Positions 8,246 to 16,343 of a stretch of 64,000 nt of DNA are shown one piece after another. Under the pieces are notes generated by a model that made no database searches, was not told the DNA's origin, and was given only the letters and a program-made list of their open reading frames with translations. This stretch comes from Christiangramia bathymodioli (GTDB lineage: Bacteria; Bacteroidota; Bacteroidia; Flavobacteriales; Flavobacteriaceae). The stretch spans positions 62,048-126,047 of the forward strand of contig SRSL01000001.1 in the NCBI GenBank assembly GCA_009735695.1, read 5' to 3'. The first letter of the stretch is position 1. Each line of letters starts with the position of its first letter. Made by a program: the position numbers and the translations under genes.

Positions 8246-8995
8246 TTAGCCTACATAGACTATGCTCAACGAGTTATGAGCACCATTCCTCAATGGATAT
8301 TGAGTATTGTTCACCATCTGGTAGAACTCGATTAGCAACAGGATAAATACATTTCCTGTTCCGGAAGGTACGCTGTCCGGGCTAAGAAGTATATCCTTTT
8401 TGGTCATATCGATCAAAAGGTTCTCCGCATCGCTGATTCCTCCCGAAAATTTTCCGGTACTAAAATTCACCGCCATAAAGGCCGATCGAAGACTTACATG
8501 AGTCGCGCCTTCGGGTTTGTAGAGGTTCAGCCCCGGTACAAATCCCGGGATACTAACATCTCCATTTTGATCGTCTACACTGTACTGGGCCAGCAAAATG
8601 GATTCCATGGGTGCACGGTCGTTAAAATTGAAATTGTCCAGCAGCGCCCTCCCGGCATCGGTAGTAAGCCCCTGCTCTACGGTTCGTTTTCCGCGAACAT
8701 GAACCGTATCCAGTTTTTGGATTGCCGACATTTTTTGGGTAAGCCTGCTTGTCACCCGGTTGTCTTTCGCCTGTTGCAGCAATTCGTTCAAGGCCAGTCT
8801 GAGCATCTTTCCAGCCTTTGCACTTTCTGTAAATTCTGCCAGATTCTCTCGTGTTCTGGCGAAAGCCGGATCCCTAAGAATTCGTTTTCTGGAAATACTG
8901 CTTTTGGTTTTCACTAGGAAACCGTCCTGCCCTTTATAAAAGGTTAGATTCTGGAGGGTTCCCTCAATTTTTAAAATGCCATTGTTTCTTGCCAT
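8246..8995 (-). CDS. Conserved Bacteroidota hypothetical protein
   Basis: A 249-residue protein without signal peptide or membrane helices. I recognise the general pattern, starting MARNNGILKIEGTLQNLTFY and continuing with a helical, Lys/Arg-rich region (about residues 25-110), from Flavobacteriia hypothetical proteins, but I know no function for it. The N-terminal third looks like short strands followed by basic helices. The C-terminal half (about 125-249) looks beta-rich, with a GATHVSLRSAFMAVNF segment. It stands alone between a heptamer array and a repeat-containing spacer, which suggests accessory DNA. It is followed by a terminator. Confidence 0.7.
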   Translation of the reverse strand: MARNNGILKIEGTLQNLTFYKGQDGFLVKTKSSISRKRILRDPAFARTRENLAEFTESAKAGKMLRLALNELLQQAKDNRVTSRLTQKMSAIQKLDTVHVRGKRTVEQGLTTDAGRALLDNFNFNDRAPMESILLAQYSVDDQNGDVSIPGFVPGLNLYKPEGATHVSLRSAFMAVNFSTGKFSGGISDAENLLIDMTKKDILLSPDSVPSGTGNVFILLLIEFYQMVNNTQYPLRNGAHNSLSIVYVG

Positions 8996-9086
8996 TTTTA
9001 AAAAGATTTATTGGTTAATATTCCTCCGAAAGTATTTCACGTTTTCCTCTGCTAAAAACAACACCTCTCGTTTTGGCTGTTTTTGC

Positions 9087-9132
9087 CGGAATTGACCGCT
9101 TTTAGCTGGATTATACCGAATTGACCGTTTAG
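9087..9132. repeat. Short direct repeat in the spacer between two hypothetical genes
   Basis: The word GAATTGACCG occurs twice, 29 nt apart, each followed by a TTTAG motif, with more TTTAG copies downstream to 9163. The rest of the 8996-9496 spacer is AT-rich and shows no gene that I can support. Confidence 0.45.
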
Positions 9133-9496
9133 TCTTATTTATACCGTTTAGCACTGTTTAGACCAGGTTAATATTCGAAGGAACTCAGGTTTTACGCTCT
9201 CTCACAGCACCCTCCCCTATGTCTTCCCTATGCTAGACCTATGCCTTCTCTATACTTTAAACCTTTTTTATTGAATTTGGTAACCGGTAAAACTGCCTTA
9301 TATTATTACATTCTGAATTACCAATCCTACTAACCAATCATTCACTTCACCCAGCACAAACTATTTGCCATTTACAATGGTAATCTCCGAACTCGTAACC
9401 TAAAAAATCCGGAAAAATCCCCTTCTCTAAAATCTTCATTTTTAGTATTTATGATTGGTTTATTTTAGACCTAACCGAAAATCTAAAACTGTACCA

Positions 9497-9685
9497 ATGA
9501 AACGTATTAGTATCTATCCTGCCGACGTGCGATTGCTTACAGGCAGAAGTGAAACTTACTCCCGCAAACTATTGAGAAAGATCAGGATAAAGCTTGCCAA
9601 ACAACCCGGTCAGCTTGTATCCCTGCAGGAATTCTGTGATTACACCGGACTTTCACCAAAAGAAGTAGAAGACAACTTTAAATAA
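9497..9685 (+). CDS. Small basic Bacteroidota hypothetical protein
   Basis: A 62-residue protein from ATG 9497; the frame is open 14 codons further upstream, but that extension looks unlike the family. The pattern, beginning MKRISIYPADVRLLTGRSE, continuing with a basic helix (YSRKLLRKIRIKLAK) and ending SLQEFCDYTGLSPKEVEDNFK, is common in Flavobacteriia. The final part resembles a small helix-turn-helix-like region, so nucleic-acid binding is possible but unproven. It lies between two repeat-rich spacers. I know no assigned function. Confidence 0.65.
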   Translation: MKRISIYPADVRLLTGRSETYSRKLLRKIRIKLAKQPGQLVSLQEFCDYTGLSPKEVEDNFK

Positions 9686-9839
9686 TTTTATTTTCAGAAG
9701 GAACCCTGCATTTATAAAATCTCTGGTTTCAGCCAATTTTAGCCTGTTTCTTATCCTGCCACATATAACCCAGGGCCGGACATCCTTAACCCTCAAACCA
9801 ACCGATTTCTCAGATTATATTCTACTCATAATCCATAAG

Positions 9840-10257
9840 GCTTAACTCTCAACTCATAAACCACGAACAATAACCCACCCACAACTTATAACACAAACAC
9901 CCACTCTCCATTTTCCACTTTCCACTACCCCCACAACCCACAATCCACACCACAAACAAAAAACACTAAACAACAAATAATACACACCACAAAACACTTA
10001 ACTCCCAACTCCCAACCCACAACTGATAACTCACAACACAAACACCCATTCTCCACTCTCCACTTTCCTCTTTCCTCTTTCCTCTTTCCACTACCCAAAA
10101 CACCCAACTCCCAACACACAACTCCCAACACACCACACATAACACATAACCCCTAACACAAAACATCACTTTCCACTTCCCACCCCCCACAACCCACAAC
10201 TCACAACACATAACCCACAACAGACAACCCACAACAGACAACCCACAACCACAATTT
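9840..10257. repeat. Degenerate heptanucleotide tandem array upstream of the ABC-F gene
   Basis: This spacer is made of C/A- and C/T-rich 7-nt words on the plus strand. From 10200 to 10248 seven words are in strict register (CTCACAA, CACATAA, then CCCACAA alternating with CAGACAA). Blocks of CCACTTT-like words lie at about 9900-9925 and 10050-10090. Unlike downstream arrays, the coding strand of the following gene carries the C-rich sense. No real gene is visible here. Confidence 0.85.
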
Positions 10258-10300
10258 TCAATTCTCCATTGTCAATTGATATTTCTCAATTCTTAGTTCG

Positions 10301-10308
10301 TACTTTTG
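10301..10308 (+). promoter_or_regulatory. Candidate promoter -7 box for the ABC-F gene
   Basis: TACTTTTG matches the Bacteroidota -7 consensus TAnnTTTG and lies 44 nt before the start codon at 10352. A TTG-containing word about 20-25 nt upstream could serve as the -33 element, but it is weak. Confidence 0.45.
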
Positions 10309-10351
10309 AACCCTGGTATAGACCATCGTCTACAAACAAAAGACTAACAGC

Positions 10352-12217
10352 ATGAACTACCTTTCAGTAGAAAATATAGCCAAATCATACGGGGAGCGGG
10401 TGCTTTTCGAGAACATCAGTTTTGGTATCAATAAAGACCAGAAAGTGGGATTCGTGGCCAAGAACGGAACCGGGAAAACGAGTCTGCTTAACATACTTGC
10501 TGGAACCGATGCTCCGGATGAAGGGCAGGTGATCTACCGCAACGATATTCGAGTAGCCTTTCTTTCCCAGGATCCCCAGCTGGATCCGGAACTCACAATT
10601 GAACAAAGCATCTTTTCCAGTGAGAATCCTACGCTGAAGATCGTGGAGCAGTATGAAAAGGCCCTACAGAATCCCGAGGATGCCGATGCCCTCCAGAAGG
10701 CCATGGATGCCATGGAAGCAGCCAATGCTTGGGATTTTGAGACCGAATACAAACAGATCCTCTATAAACTAAACCTGGAAGACCTGCAGGCTGTGGTAAA
10801 AAACCTTTCCGGCGGACAAAAGAAAAGACTCGCCCTTGCCAGGATGCTCCTTAAAAAACCGGATTTCATCATCCTCGATGAGCCTACCAACCACCTGGAC
10901 CTGGATATGATCGAATGGCTGGAAGAATATTTCAGGAAACAGGATTTCACCATTTTTATGGTTACTCACGATCGCTATTTCCTGGAAAGGGTCTGTAACG
11001 AGATCATCGAACTGGAGGATGGAAAACTTTATAGCTATAAGGGCAACTACTCCTATTATCTCGATAAAAAAGAGGAACGCCACCAGCTGGAGCAAACGAA
11101 TACCGAGAAAGCCCAGCAACTCTATAAAAAAGAACTGGAATGGATGCGTCGTCAGCCAAAGGCTCGAACCACCAAGTCAAAATCACGTATCGATGATTTC
11201 CATGATATCAAGCACAGGGCGAGTCAGCGCAGGCAGGATCATAAAGTTCAGCTGGAGCTCAACATGAAACGCCTGGGCAGCAAGATCATGGAGCTTCATA
11301 ATCTCTCCAAGGAACTCGGCGGAAAACAATTGCTAAAGAATTTCAGCTATACTTTTAAAAAAGGGGAACGCCTGGGAATCATCGGCAAGAATGGAACCGG
11401 GAAATCTACCTTTTTGAATATGCTAACCGGCAACCTCGAACCCGATACAGGTAAGATCGTGATTGGTGAGACCGTACAATTTGGATATTACACTCAGAAA
11501 GGGATCAAAATAAAGCCCGGGCAAAAGGTGATCGAAGTGATACGTGAATTCGGAGACTATATTCCGCTTAAAAAAGGCCGACAGATCTCAGCCGAACAAC
11601 TGCTGGAGCGATTCCTGTTCGACCGAAAGAAACAATACGATTTCGTGGAAAAACTGAGCGGTGGGGAAAAAAAACGTCTTTACCTGTGTACCGTCCTTAT
11701 CCAGAATCCTAACTTCCTGATCCTGGATGAACCTACCAACGACCTGGATGTACTAACCCTGAACGTGCTGGAAAATTTCCTCCTTGACTTCCCCGGTTGT
11801 ATCATCGTGGTTTCCCATGACCGCTACTTTATGGACAAGATCACCGATCACCTGTTCGTGTTTGAAGGTGAAGGCAGGGTCACCGACTTCCCCGGAAACT
11901 ACACCGACTACCGCGAATACTCCGAAAGCAAGCCCGAAACCGAGAACAAAACTTCAGAAAAAAAGCCTAAAGAAAACACCTGGCGTGACGACTCTACCGG
12001 TTCCAAACTAACTTATAAGGAACAAAAGGAATTCGGAAAACTGGAAAAGGAGATCACCCAGCTCGAAAAGAAAAAAGAAGAGATCCAGAAGGAATTTCTT
12101 AAAGACTTGAGTGGAGAAGAGATCAATAAAACTTCTGTCAAACTTCAGGAAGTTGAAGACGAGATCGAGGAAAAGACCATGAGGTATTTTGAGTTGATGG
12201 AGAAGGCGGAGAGTTAG
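10352..12217 (+). CDS. ABC-F family ATPase, Uup-like
   Basis: A 621-residue soluble protein with two ABC ATPase domains and no membrane segments. Domain 1 has Walker A AKNGTGKTS (about residues 36-44), signature LSGGQKKR and Walker B IILDEPTNHLD. Domain 2 has GKNGTGKST, LSGGEKKR and LILDEPTNDLD. The interdomain linker is rich in Arg/Lys and helices. The C-terminus (about 535-621) is a charged coiled coil, which points to the Uup branch rather than EttA. ABC-F proteins act on the ribosome or in tolerance of DNA damage. The stop codon lies inside the first word of a heptamer array. Confidence 0.88.
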   Translation: MNYLSVENIAKSYGERVLFENISFGINKDQKVGFVAKNGTGKTSLLNILAGTDAPDEGQVIYRNDIRVAFLSQDPQLDPELTIEQSIFSSENPTLKIVEQYEKALQNPEDADALQKAMDAMEAANAWDFETEYKQILYKLNLEDLQAVVKNLSGGQKKRLALARMLLKKPDFIILDEPTNHLDLDMIEWLEEYFRKQDFTIFMVTHDRYFLERVCNEIIELEDGKLYSYKGNYSYYLDKKEERHQLEQTNTEKAQQLYKKELEWMRRQPKARTTKSKSRIDDFHDIKHRASQRRQDHKVQLELNMKRLGSKIMELHNLSKELGGKQLLKNFSYTFKKGERLGIIGKNGTGKSTFLNMLTGNLEPDTGKIVIGETVQFGYYTQKGIKIKPGQKVIEVIREFGDYIPLKKGRQISAEQLLERFLFDRKKQYDFVEKLSGGEKKRLYLCTVLIQNPNFLILDEPTNDLDVLTLNVLENFLLDFPGCIIVVSHDRYFMDKITDHLFVFEGEGRVTDFPGNYTDYREYSESKPETENKTSEKKPKENTWRDDSTGSKLTYKEQKEFGKLEKEITQLEKKKEEIQKEFLKDLSGEEINKTSVKLQEVEDEIEEKTMRYFELMEKAES

Positions 12218-12298
12218 TTGGCAGGTAGCAGTGGCGGTTGGCAGTGAATTTTGTTTGGTGTTTGGTGTTTGGAAAGTGGAAAGTGGAAAGTGGAAAGT
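12213..12298. repeat. G-rich heptanucleotide array after the ABC-F gene
   Basis: 7-nt words run from the ABC-F stop codon onward: GTTGGCA-like words first, then TTTGGTG repeats, then four exact copies of GGAAAGT at 12271-12298. The sense is G-rich on the coding strand. The GGAAAGT block is the inverted partner of the block at 12691-12710. Confidence 0.85.
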
Positions 12299-12312
12299 AA
12301 TATATTTATATA

Positions 12313-12687
12313 ATGGATGGAGTAAAATTTAACTTTGAGGATTTAAAAGTTTATCAAAAGGCTCTGGATTTTGCTGACTTCGCATATTCTTTAACTCACA
12401 AGTTTCCGAACAGCGAAAAATATGGCTTAAGTTCGCAGTTCAGCCGGGCGGCTGTTTCAATTGCTCTGAACATTTCCGAAGGCTCAGGAGATTCTGATCC
12501 CCAGTTTCATCGCTTTCTTCAAATTGCCGAAGGTTCGGTAAGGGAAAGTGTAACCTGCACAACAATTGGCTTTCGTCGAGGTTTCATTTCAAACGAAGAA
12601 AATCAAAAGGCGCGTAACCTGCTATTAGAAATTCTTAAAATGATACGAAGTCTTCAGATTTATCTAAAAAACAAGAAAACAAATTAA
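12313..12687 (+). CDS. Four-helix bundle protein (23S rRNA intervening-sequence protein family)
   Basis: A 124-residue, mostly helical protein of the S23/IVP family. Typical features are the N-terminal FEDLKVYQKALDFADFAYSL, the KFPNSEKYGLSSQFSRAAVS block and NISEGSG in the loop. Relatives are encoded inside 23S rRNA intervening sequences, but also as free-standing genes such as this one. No catalytic residues are known; four-helix pentamers have been described for the family. The gene is bracketed by inverted heptamer blocks (GGAAAGT words before, CTTTCCA words after), so it may be part of a small element. The stop is followed at once by the downstream block. Confidence 0.82.
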   Translation: MDGVKFNFEDLKVYQKALDFADFAYSLTHKFPNSEKYGLSSQFSRAAVSIALNISEGSGDSDPQFHRFLQIAEGSVRESVTCTTIGFRRGFISNEENQKARNLLLEILKMIRSLQIYLKNKKTN

Positions 12688-12690
12688 CTC

Positions 12691-12710
12691 TCCTCTTTCC
12701 ACTTTCCTCT
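12691..12710. repeat. C-rich heptamer block after the four-helix bundle gene
   Basis: CTTTCCACTTTCC is the exact 13-nt reverse complement of GGAAAGTGGAAAG inside 12271-12298. The two blocks flank the 12313-12687 gene as inverted repeats. Confidence 0.75.
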
Positions 12711-12733
12711 GAAATCTGGTAACTAAATAAGTA

Positions 12734-13516
12734 ATGATCTTTCAAATAAAGTCTTATCTAAAATTCCTTTTGAAGTCACAGAATGAACACGGGCTCCACT
12801 CCCCTTTTGTGTACGACCTGGTGACCAAATGTTTTTATGACAAAAGCCGGTATCCGGAATATGAATTGATCAGGAAATATCGAAATGATCTGTTAAGCGA
12901 TCGATCGGAGATTAGTGTAACCGACTTTGGAGCGGGAAGTCGTGTATTTAAATCGGATAAAAGGCCGGTATTTGCCATGGCCAAACAGGCGGGTTCTACC
13001 CTTCACAGAACCAAACTTCTTTTCAGGATTTGCGAATACCTTAATGTTAAGAATGCGCTGGAACTGGGAACCTCGCTGGGAATTGGCTCTGTTGCCATGG
13101 CCGCGAATGCTGAATTGCAACTAACCAGTATCGAAGGCTGCCCCGGGATCGCGAAAAAAGCCGCTGAGCAATTTGGAAAATTCAGGCTTCGTAAAATTCA
13201 ACTAATCAACCAGCCATTTTCAGAGGCCATCTCAAAGCTTGCCTCCGAACATCCAACTCCTAACTATGATCTGATTTTCTTCGATGGCAATCATCAAAAG
13301 GAAGCTACCCTGGAGTACTTTGAAAGACTACTTCCCTCGGCTCATAATGATTCGGTTTTTATTTTTGACGATATCCACTGGTCAGAAGGAATGCAGGAGG
13401 CCTGGGAAGAGATCAAAAATCATCCAAAGGTACGGGTGAGTATCGATACTTTCCAGTGGGGCCTTATTTTTTTCAGAAAAGAACAGGCGAAACAACATTT
13501 TAAAATTAGAGTTTAG
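12734..13516 (+). CDS. Class I SAM-dependent methyltransferase (O-methyltransferase-like)
   Basis: A 260-residue cytoplasmic protein. The N-terminus holds the HGLHSPFVYDLVTKCFYD motif, which I recognise from a Bacteroidota methyltransferase family. The Rossmann core follows: motif I ALELGTSLGIGSVAMA (about residues 104-119), the acidic SIEGCP strand end (about 133-138) and LIFFDGNHQKE (about 180-190), similar to catechol O-methyltransferase-like enzymes. The substrate is unknown. The final codon is a TAG that forms part of the first word of a heptamer array. Confidence 0.78.
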   Translation: MIFQIKSYLKFLLKSQNEHGLHSPFVYDLVTKCFYDKSRYPEYELIRKYRNDLLSDRSEISVTDFGAGSRVFKSDKRPVFAMAKQAGSTLHRTKLLFRICEYLNVKNALELGTSLGIGSVAMAANAELQLTSIEGCPGIAKKAAEQFGKFRLRKIQLINQPFSEAISKLASEHPTPNYDLIFFDGNHQKEATLEYFERLLPSAHNDSVFIFDDIHWSEGMQEAWEEIKNHPKVRVSIDTFQWGLIFFRKEQAKQHFKIRV

Positions 13517-13580
13517 AAATACGAAGTTGGAAGTAGGAAAGTTGGAAGTATGAAATGCGAGGTTAGAATTTAGAAGTAAA
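13511..13580. repeat. G/A-rich heptanucleotide array after the methyltransferase gene
   Basis: About ten 7-nt words (for example GTTTAGA, AGTTGGA, AGTAGGA, GGTTAGA) run from the stop codon, with a single 1-nt slip near 13538. The first word contains the TAG stop of the upstream gene. Confidence 0.75.
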
Positions 13581-13697
13581 TCTTTAGAATATTCTGATAA
13601 AGAAAAGTTTTTTTCTTCTTCGGAGCTTATACTAAGGATTGATCAAGGAAAAAGAAAAGGAAATTCAAAGTTCTCTTAACCAAATACTTTATTTTGC

Positions 13698-13746
13698 CCT
13701 CTCGAAGGAGCCTGTACTGAGCGAAGTCGAAGTACTCGAGGTGACA
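13698..13746. repeat. REP-like palindrome, CCTCTCGA...TCGAGGTGACA family
   Basis: It has the same outer words as the repeat at 7630-7654, but with an inner GTACTGAGCGAAGTCGAAGTA segment that is itself a common bacterial REP-like motif. It lies in the gene-free stretch 13517-14199. Confidence 0.6.
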
Positions 13747-13795
13747 GTGCGTTAGTTATAATTTTCATTTTTAATAGTTGCTAACTTCTTCTCAT

Positions 13796-13830
13796 AAACT
13801 GCTTCTCAGCTTCCGGCGAATCGCAATGAC
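13796..13830. repeat. REP-like repeat, GCTTCTC...TCGCAATGAC family, copy 1
   Basis: TGCTTCTCAGCTTCCGGCG followed by AATCGCAATGAC matches the copy at 13996-14030 at most positions. Both have a GC-rich inner hairpin in AT-rich surroundings. Confidence 0.65.
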
Positions 13831-13962
13831 CATTGAAGGTTGAATCTAGCATTACGATTTTCGAAATTTGTTTACCTAAATAAAAGATTACATCTAAAAG
13901 GTAATTGAGAATGGATACTGTTGAGTAAATTGAATCATTATTATCAACATTCTCTGACTTCA

Positions 13963-14081
13963 GACTACCAACTACTGACTACCGACTCCTTTCAAGAGAT
14001 TGCTTCTCCGCTTCCGCGGCTCGCAATGACTCTAAACTCTAAAACATAATTCCCTCACAACTAACAACTCATAACTCAAAA
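13963..14081. repeat. C-rich heptamer blocks upstream of the LolD-like gene, with a REP copy between them
   Basis: Four 7-nt words with GACTACC-type sequence lie at 13963-13990, and four CTCACAA-type words lie at 14054-14081, both C/A-rich on the plus strand. The second copy of the GCTTCTC...TCGCAATGAC repeat sits between them at 13996-14030, with GATTGCTTCTCC and GGCTCGCAATGAC as ends. Apart from these repeats, the 683-nt spacer 13517-14199 holds no gene that I can support. Confidence 0.65.
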
Positions 14082-14144
14082 CTTATCTTCAACAACATGA
14101 ATCATAAAAATCCTCTCAAAGCCTTAAAAAAATTCTGAACCTAT

Positions 14145-14152
14145 TAATTTTG
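14145..14152 (+). promoter_or_regulatory. Candidate promoter -7 box for the LolD-like gene
   Basis: TAATTTTG matches the Bacteroidota TAnnTTTG -7 box 47 nt upstream of the ATG at 14200. No clear TTTG -33 element is visible at the usual distance. Confidence 0.4.
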
Positions 14153-14199
14153 TAACAAATAAATCGAATCCACGTCATACTACTGTAAATTTCATCTGC

Positions 14200-14898
14200 A
14201 TGAGCAAAGTTATCGAGATCAGCAAGATCACCCGAGATTTCCCACTGGGACAGGAAGTAGTAAAAGTCCTTAAAGGGATCGACCTCGAAATAGAAAGAGG
14301 TGAATATGTCGCCTTTATGGGTCCTTCAGGTTCGGGAAAGTCAACTTTAATGAACCTTCTTGGTTGTCTTGACACTCCTACTTCGGGTTCTTATATCCTG
14401 AACGGAAAGGATGTGAGCCAGATGACAGATGATGAACTTGCAGAGATCCGAAACAAGGAGATCGGTTTTGTATTCCAGACCTTTAACCTTTTGCCTCGTA
14501 CAACCGCGCTGGACAATGTTGCTTTGCCGATGGTTTACGCAGGAGCCTCCAAATCTGAACGCGTTGAAAGAGCTAAAGAAGTACTTACGAGCGTTGGACT
14601 GGGTGACCGAATGGATCATAAACCCAACCAGCTTTCAGGAGGTCAGCGACAAAGGGTTGCCGTTGGCCGAGCCCTGGTAAACAAACCTTCCATCATCCTG
14701 GCCGATGAACCAACCGGAAACCTGGATTCCAAGACCTCGGTGGAGATCATGAATCTTTTCGACGAAATCCATGCAAACGGAAACACCGTAATCCTGGTTA
14801 CCCACGAAGAAGATATCGCCATGCACGCACACCGGGTTATCCGACTAAAGGATGGCCGCGTGGAAAGCGATGAACGGAAGGCTGTTAGCAGTGTTTAG
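14200..14898 (+). CDS. LolD/MacB-type ABC transporter ATPase
   Basis: A 232-residue ATPase of the LolD/MacB/FtsE group. It has Walker [10 protein letters not shown] (about residues 41-49), the Q-loop in VFQTFNLLP, signature LSGGQRQR and Walker [12 protein letters not shown], which is the group-specific form. Such ATPases pair with MacB- or LolCE-like permeases for lipoprotein release or small-molecule efflux. No permease gene is adjacent, so the partner must be elsewhere. The last five residues (AVSSV) and the TAG stop are encoded in 7-nt register with the following heptamer array, so the array appears to extend into the gene end. Confidence 0.87.
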   Translation: MSKVIEISKITRDFPLGQEVVKVLKGIDLEIERGEYVAFMGPSGSGKSTLMNLLGCLDTPTSGSYILNGKDVSQMTDDELAEIRNKEIGFVFQTFNLLPRTTALDNVALPMVYAGASKSERVERAKEVLTSVGLGDRMDHKPNQLSGGQRQRVAVGRALVNKPSIILADEPTGNLDSKTSVEIMNLFDEIHANGNTVILVTHEEDIAMHAHRVIRLKDGRVESDERKAVSSV

Positions 14899-14957
14899 TA
14901 GCAGTTGGCAGTGAGTATTGAGTATTGAGTATTGAGTATTGAGTATTGAGTATTGAG
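14881..14957. repeat. G-rich heptanucleotide array overlapping the end of the LolD-like gene
   Basis: Eleven words stand in continuous 7-nt register from 14881, including six exact copies of TATTGAG at 14916-14957. The first two and a half words are the last 18 nt of the coding sequence. Confidence 0.85.
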
Positions 14958-14984
14958 TAAAAAACTATTATTTTATTCTGAAGT

Positions 14985-15047
14985 TTCCTCTTTACTCTTC
15001 ATACTTTTCACTTTCCTCTTTCCACTTTCCTCTCTCTTCTTTGAACT
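14985..15047. repeat. C/T-rich heptanucleotide array
   Basis: Nine consecutive 7-nt words (TTCCTCT, TTCCACT, TTTCACT and variants) lie just before the small gene at 15090. The sense is opposite to that of the G-rich array at 14881-14957. Confidence 0.8.
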
Positions 15048-15089
15048 TTTCAGATTCTTTCCTATCTTGTATCAACTAAGGATTAAAAA

Positions 15090-15257
15090 ATGATCGATCT
15101 GGACCAGGAAACCTGGGTTTATCTTGCAATAATTGCGGTCTTTCTCGCTTATTTCCTGTGGAACTCAAGGCGAGCCAAAAAACTTCGAAAAGACCGGAAA
15201 AATCGTAATTTCAGAAAACGTTATTTCGAAAAGAAACATGAGAATAGTCAGCAGTAA
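15090..15257 (+). CDS. Small single-helix membrane protein
   Basis: A 55-residue reading frame from ATG 15090 to TAA 15257. A short acidic start (MIDLDQETW) is followed by one hydrophobic helix (about residues 10-25) and a strongly basic tail (about 27-50, rich in Lys and Arg). This composition is typical of real small inner-membrane proteins with a cytoplasmic tail. There is a purine-rich AAGGATTAAAAA upstream. No family is recognised. It stands between heptamer arrays. Confidence 0.55.
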   Translation: MIDLDQETWVYLAIIAVFLAYFLWNSRRAKKLRKDRKNRNFRKRYFEKKHENSQQ

Positions 15258-15280
15258 TGCAGTAATGCAGTGAGGCGGTG

Positions 15281-15340
15281 AAGCTGTAAGCTGTAAGCTG
15301 TAAGCTGTAAGCTGTAAGCTGTAAGCTGTAAGCTGTAAGC
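15281..15340. repeat. Exact heptanucleotide tandem repeat (AAGCTGT, 8.6 copies)
   Basis: Sixty nucleotides of perfect AAGCTGT repeats follow looser words of the AGTAATGC type that start at the stop of the 15090 gene. An array this perfect suggests recent expansion by slippage. Confidence 0.92.
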
Positions 15341-15480
15341 AAATTTTAAAAATTTGGTTCTTACTTCGAATAGCCCTCAAATAATATCCTAAGAATTTTC
15401 AACTTTTTAAAGTTTCTTGCTTCAGACTAACACTTTTTAAGTTTGCTATATCATATTGACAATTTAAACAACAGGATTAG

Positions 15481-15523
15481 TTATTTCGAAGGAGATCCGA
15501 AACCGGGCCGACTTAGAAATCTG
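15481..15523 (-). repeat. Solitary end of the GTCATTTCGA...GAGAAATCT inverted-repeat family
   Basis: It begins TTATTTCGAAGGAG and ends CGACTTAGAAATCTG, similar to the reverse complement of the right ends at 22.6-23.2 kb. No partner is visible. Confidence 0.55.
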
Positions 15524-15569
15524 ATTAAATAAACATATATTTTTTCCAATCCTCTATAGACTAATTATA

Positions 15570-15618
15570 CAGACAACACATAACGCACAACAGACAACTA
15601 CTAACTCCAAACTTCTAA
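15570..15618. repeat. C-rich heptanucleotide array before the PduO-type gene
   Basis: Seven consecutive 7-nt words in strict register (CAGACAA, CACATAA, CGCACAA and variants) lie 34 nt before the ATG at 15653. Confidence 0.85.
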
Positions 15619-15652
15619 CCCAATCTTTGTACTTTAGCAAAAAAGCTAAATC

Positions 15653-16225
15653 ATGAAGATCTATACTAAAACCGGTGACAAGGGAACTACCGCTCTTTTT
15701 GGAGGAACCCGCGTACCCAAGCATCATATTCGAATTGAAAGCTACGGAACTGTAGATGAGCTTAACTCCCATATTGGCCTGCTAAGAGACCAGGAAGTAG
15801 ATAAACCAACAAAAGAATTCCTCATAAAGATACAGGATCGCCTGTTTACCATAGGTTCCATCCTGGCAACCGATCCTAAAAAAGCAAAAAAGAAAGACGG
15901 ATCTGAACGCCTGAACATTCCTAAAATAAGTCAGCAGGATATCGAGGACTTGGAAAAAGATATCGATAGAATGAACGAAGAACTGCCGGAGATGACACAC
16001 TTCGTACTTCCCGGTGGCCACCAAAGCGTGTCATTCTGTCACATAGCCCGCTGTGTTTGCCGCAGGGCCGAAAGACTTTCCAGCGCTTTATATGACATCG
16101 AGGCCTTCGATGATCTGGTTTTGGTTTACCTAAACCGACTTTCGGACTGGCTATTTGTGCTGGCACGGATGTTGTCTAAACAATTGCAGGCTGAAGAGAT
16201 CCAATGGATCCCAAAAAAAACCTGA
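15653..16225 (+). CDS. Cob(I)yrinic acid a,c-diamide adenosyltransferase, PduO type
   Basis: A 190-residue ATP:cob(I)alamin adenosyltransferase, which makes adenosylcobalamin, the cofactor needed by acyl-CoA mutases. The N-terminal MKIYTKTGDKGTTALFGG is the ATP-binding signature. SYGTVDELNSHIG (about residues 30-42), the RCVCRRAER helix (about 130-138) and LNRLSDWLFVLAR (about 162-174) are the conserved PduO blocks that build the trimer and the cobalamin site. Length is normal for the family. It would supply the cofactor for IcmF (54836-58291) and for a methylmalonyl-CoA mutase served by MeaB (27684-28760). It stands alone, with a heptamer array directly upstream. Confidence 0.92.
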   Translation: MKIYTKTGDKGTTALFGGTRVPKHHIRIESYGTVDELNSHIGLLRDQEVDKPTKEFLIKIQDRLFTIGSILATDPKKAKKKDGSERLNIPKISQQDIEDLEKDIDRMNEELPEMTHFVLPGGHQSVSFCHIARCVCRRAERLSSALYDIEAFDDLVLVYLNRLSDWLFVLARMLSKQLQAEEIQWIPKKT

Positions 16226-16343
16226 TCCTTTTACCCATTAAAAAATTCGTTGTGAAAATTGCAAGGAATTATAAATTTTAGTACGTTCTTATTAATATTG
16301 GAGAAATAATAGATTTTTTTCTTGGCTATTACGGCAAAAAATA

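Noticed and set aside
9925-10241. Two overlapping Cys/Trp/Val-rich frames on the minus strand
   Set aside because: Same artefact from the heptamer array; two frames cover the same repeat with similar composition.
7731-10257. CRISPR array
   Set aside because: Units are 7 nt, degenerate and without spacers of constant length, and no cas genes are near.
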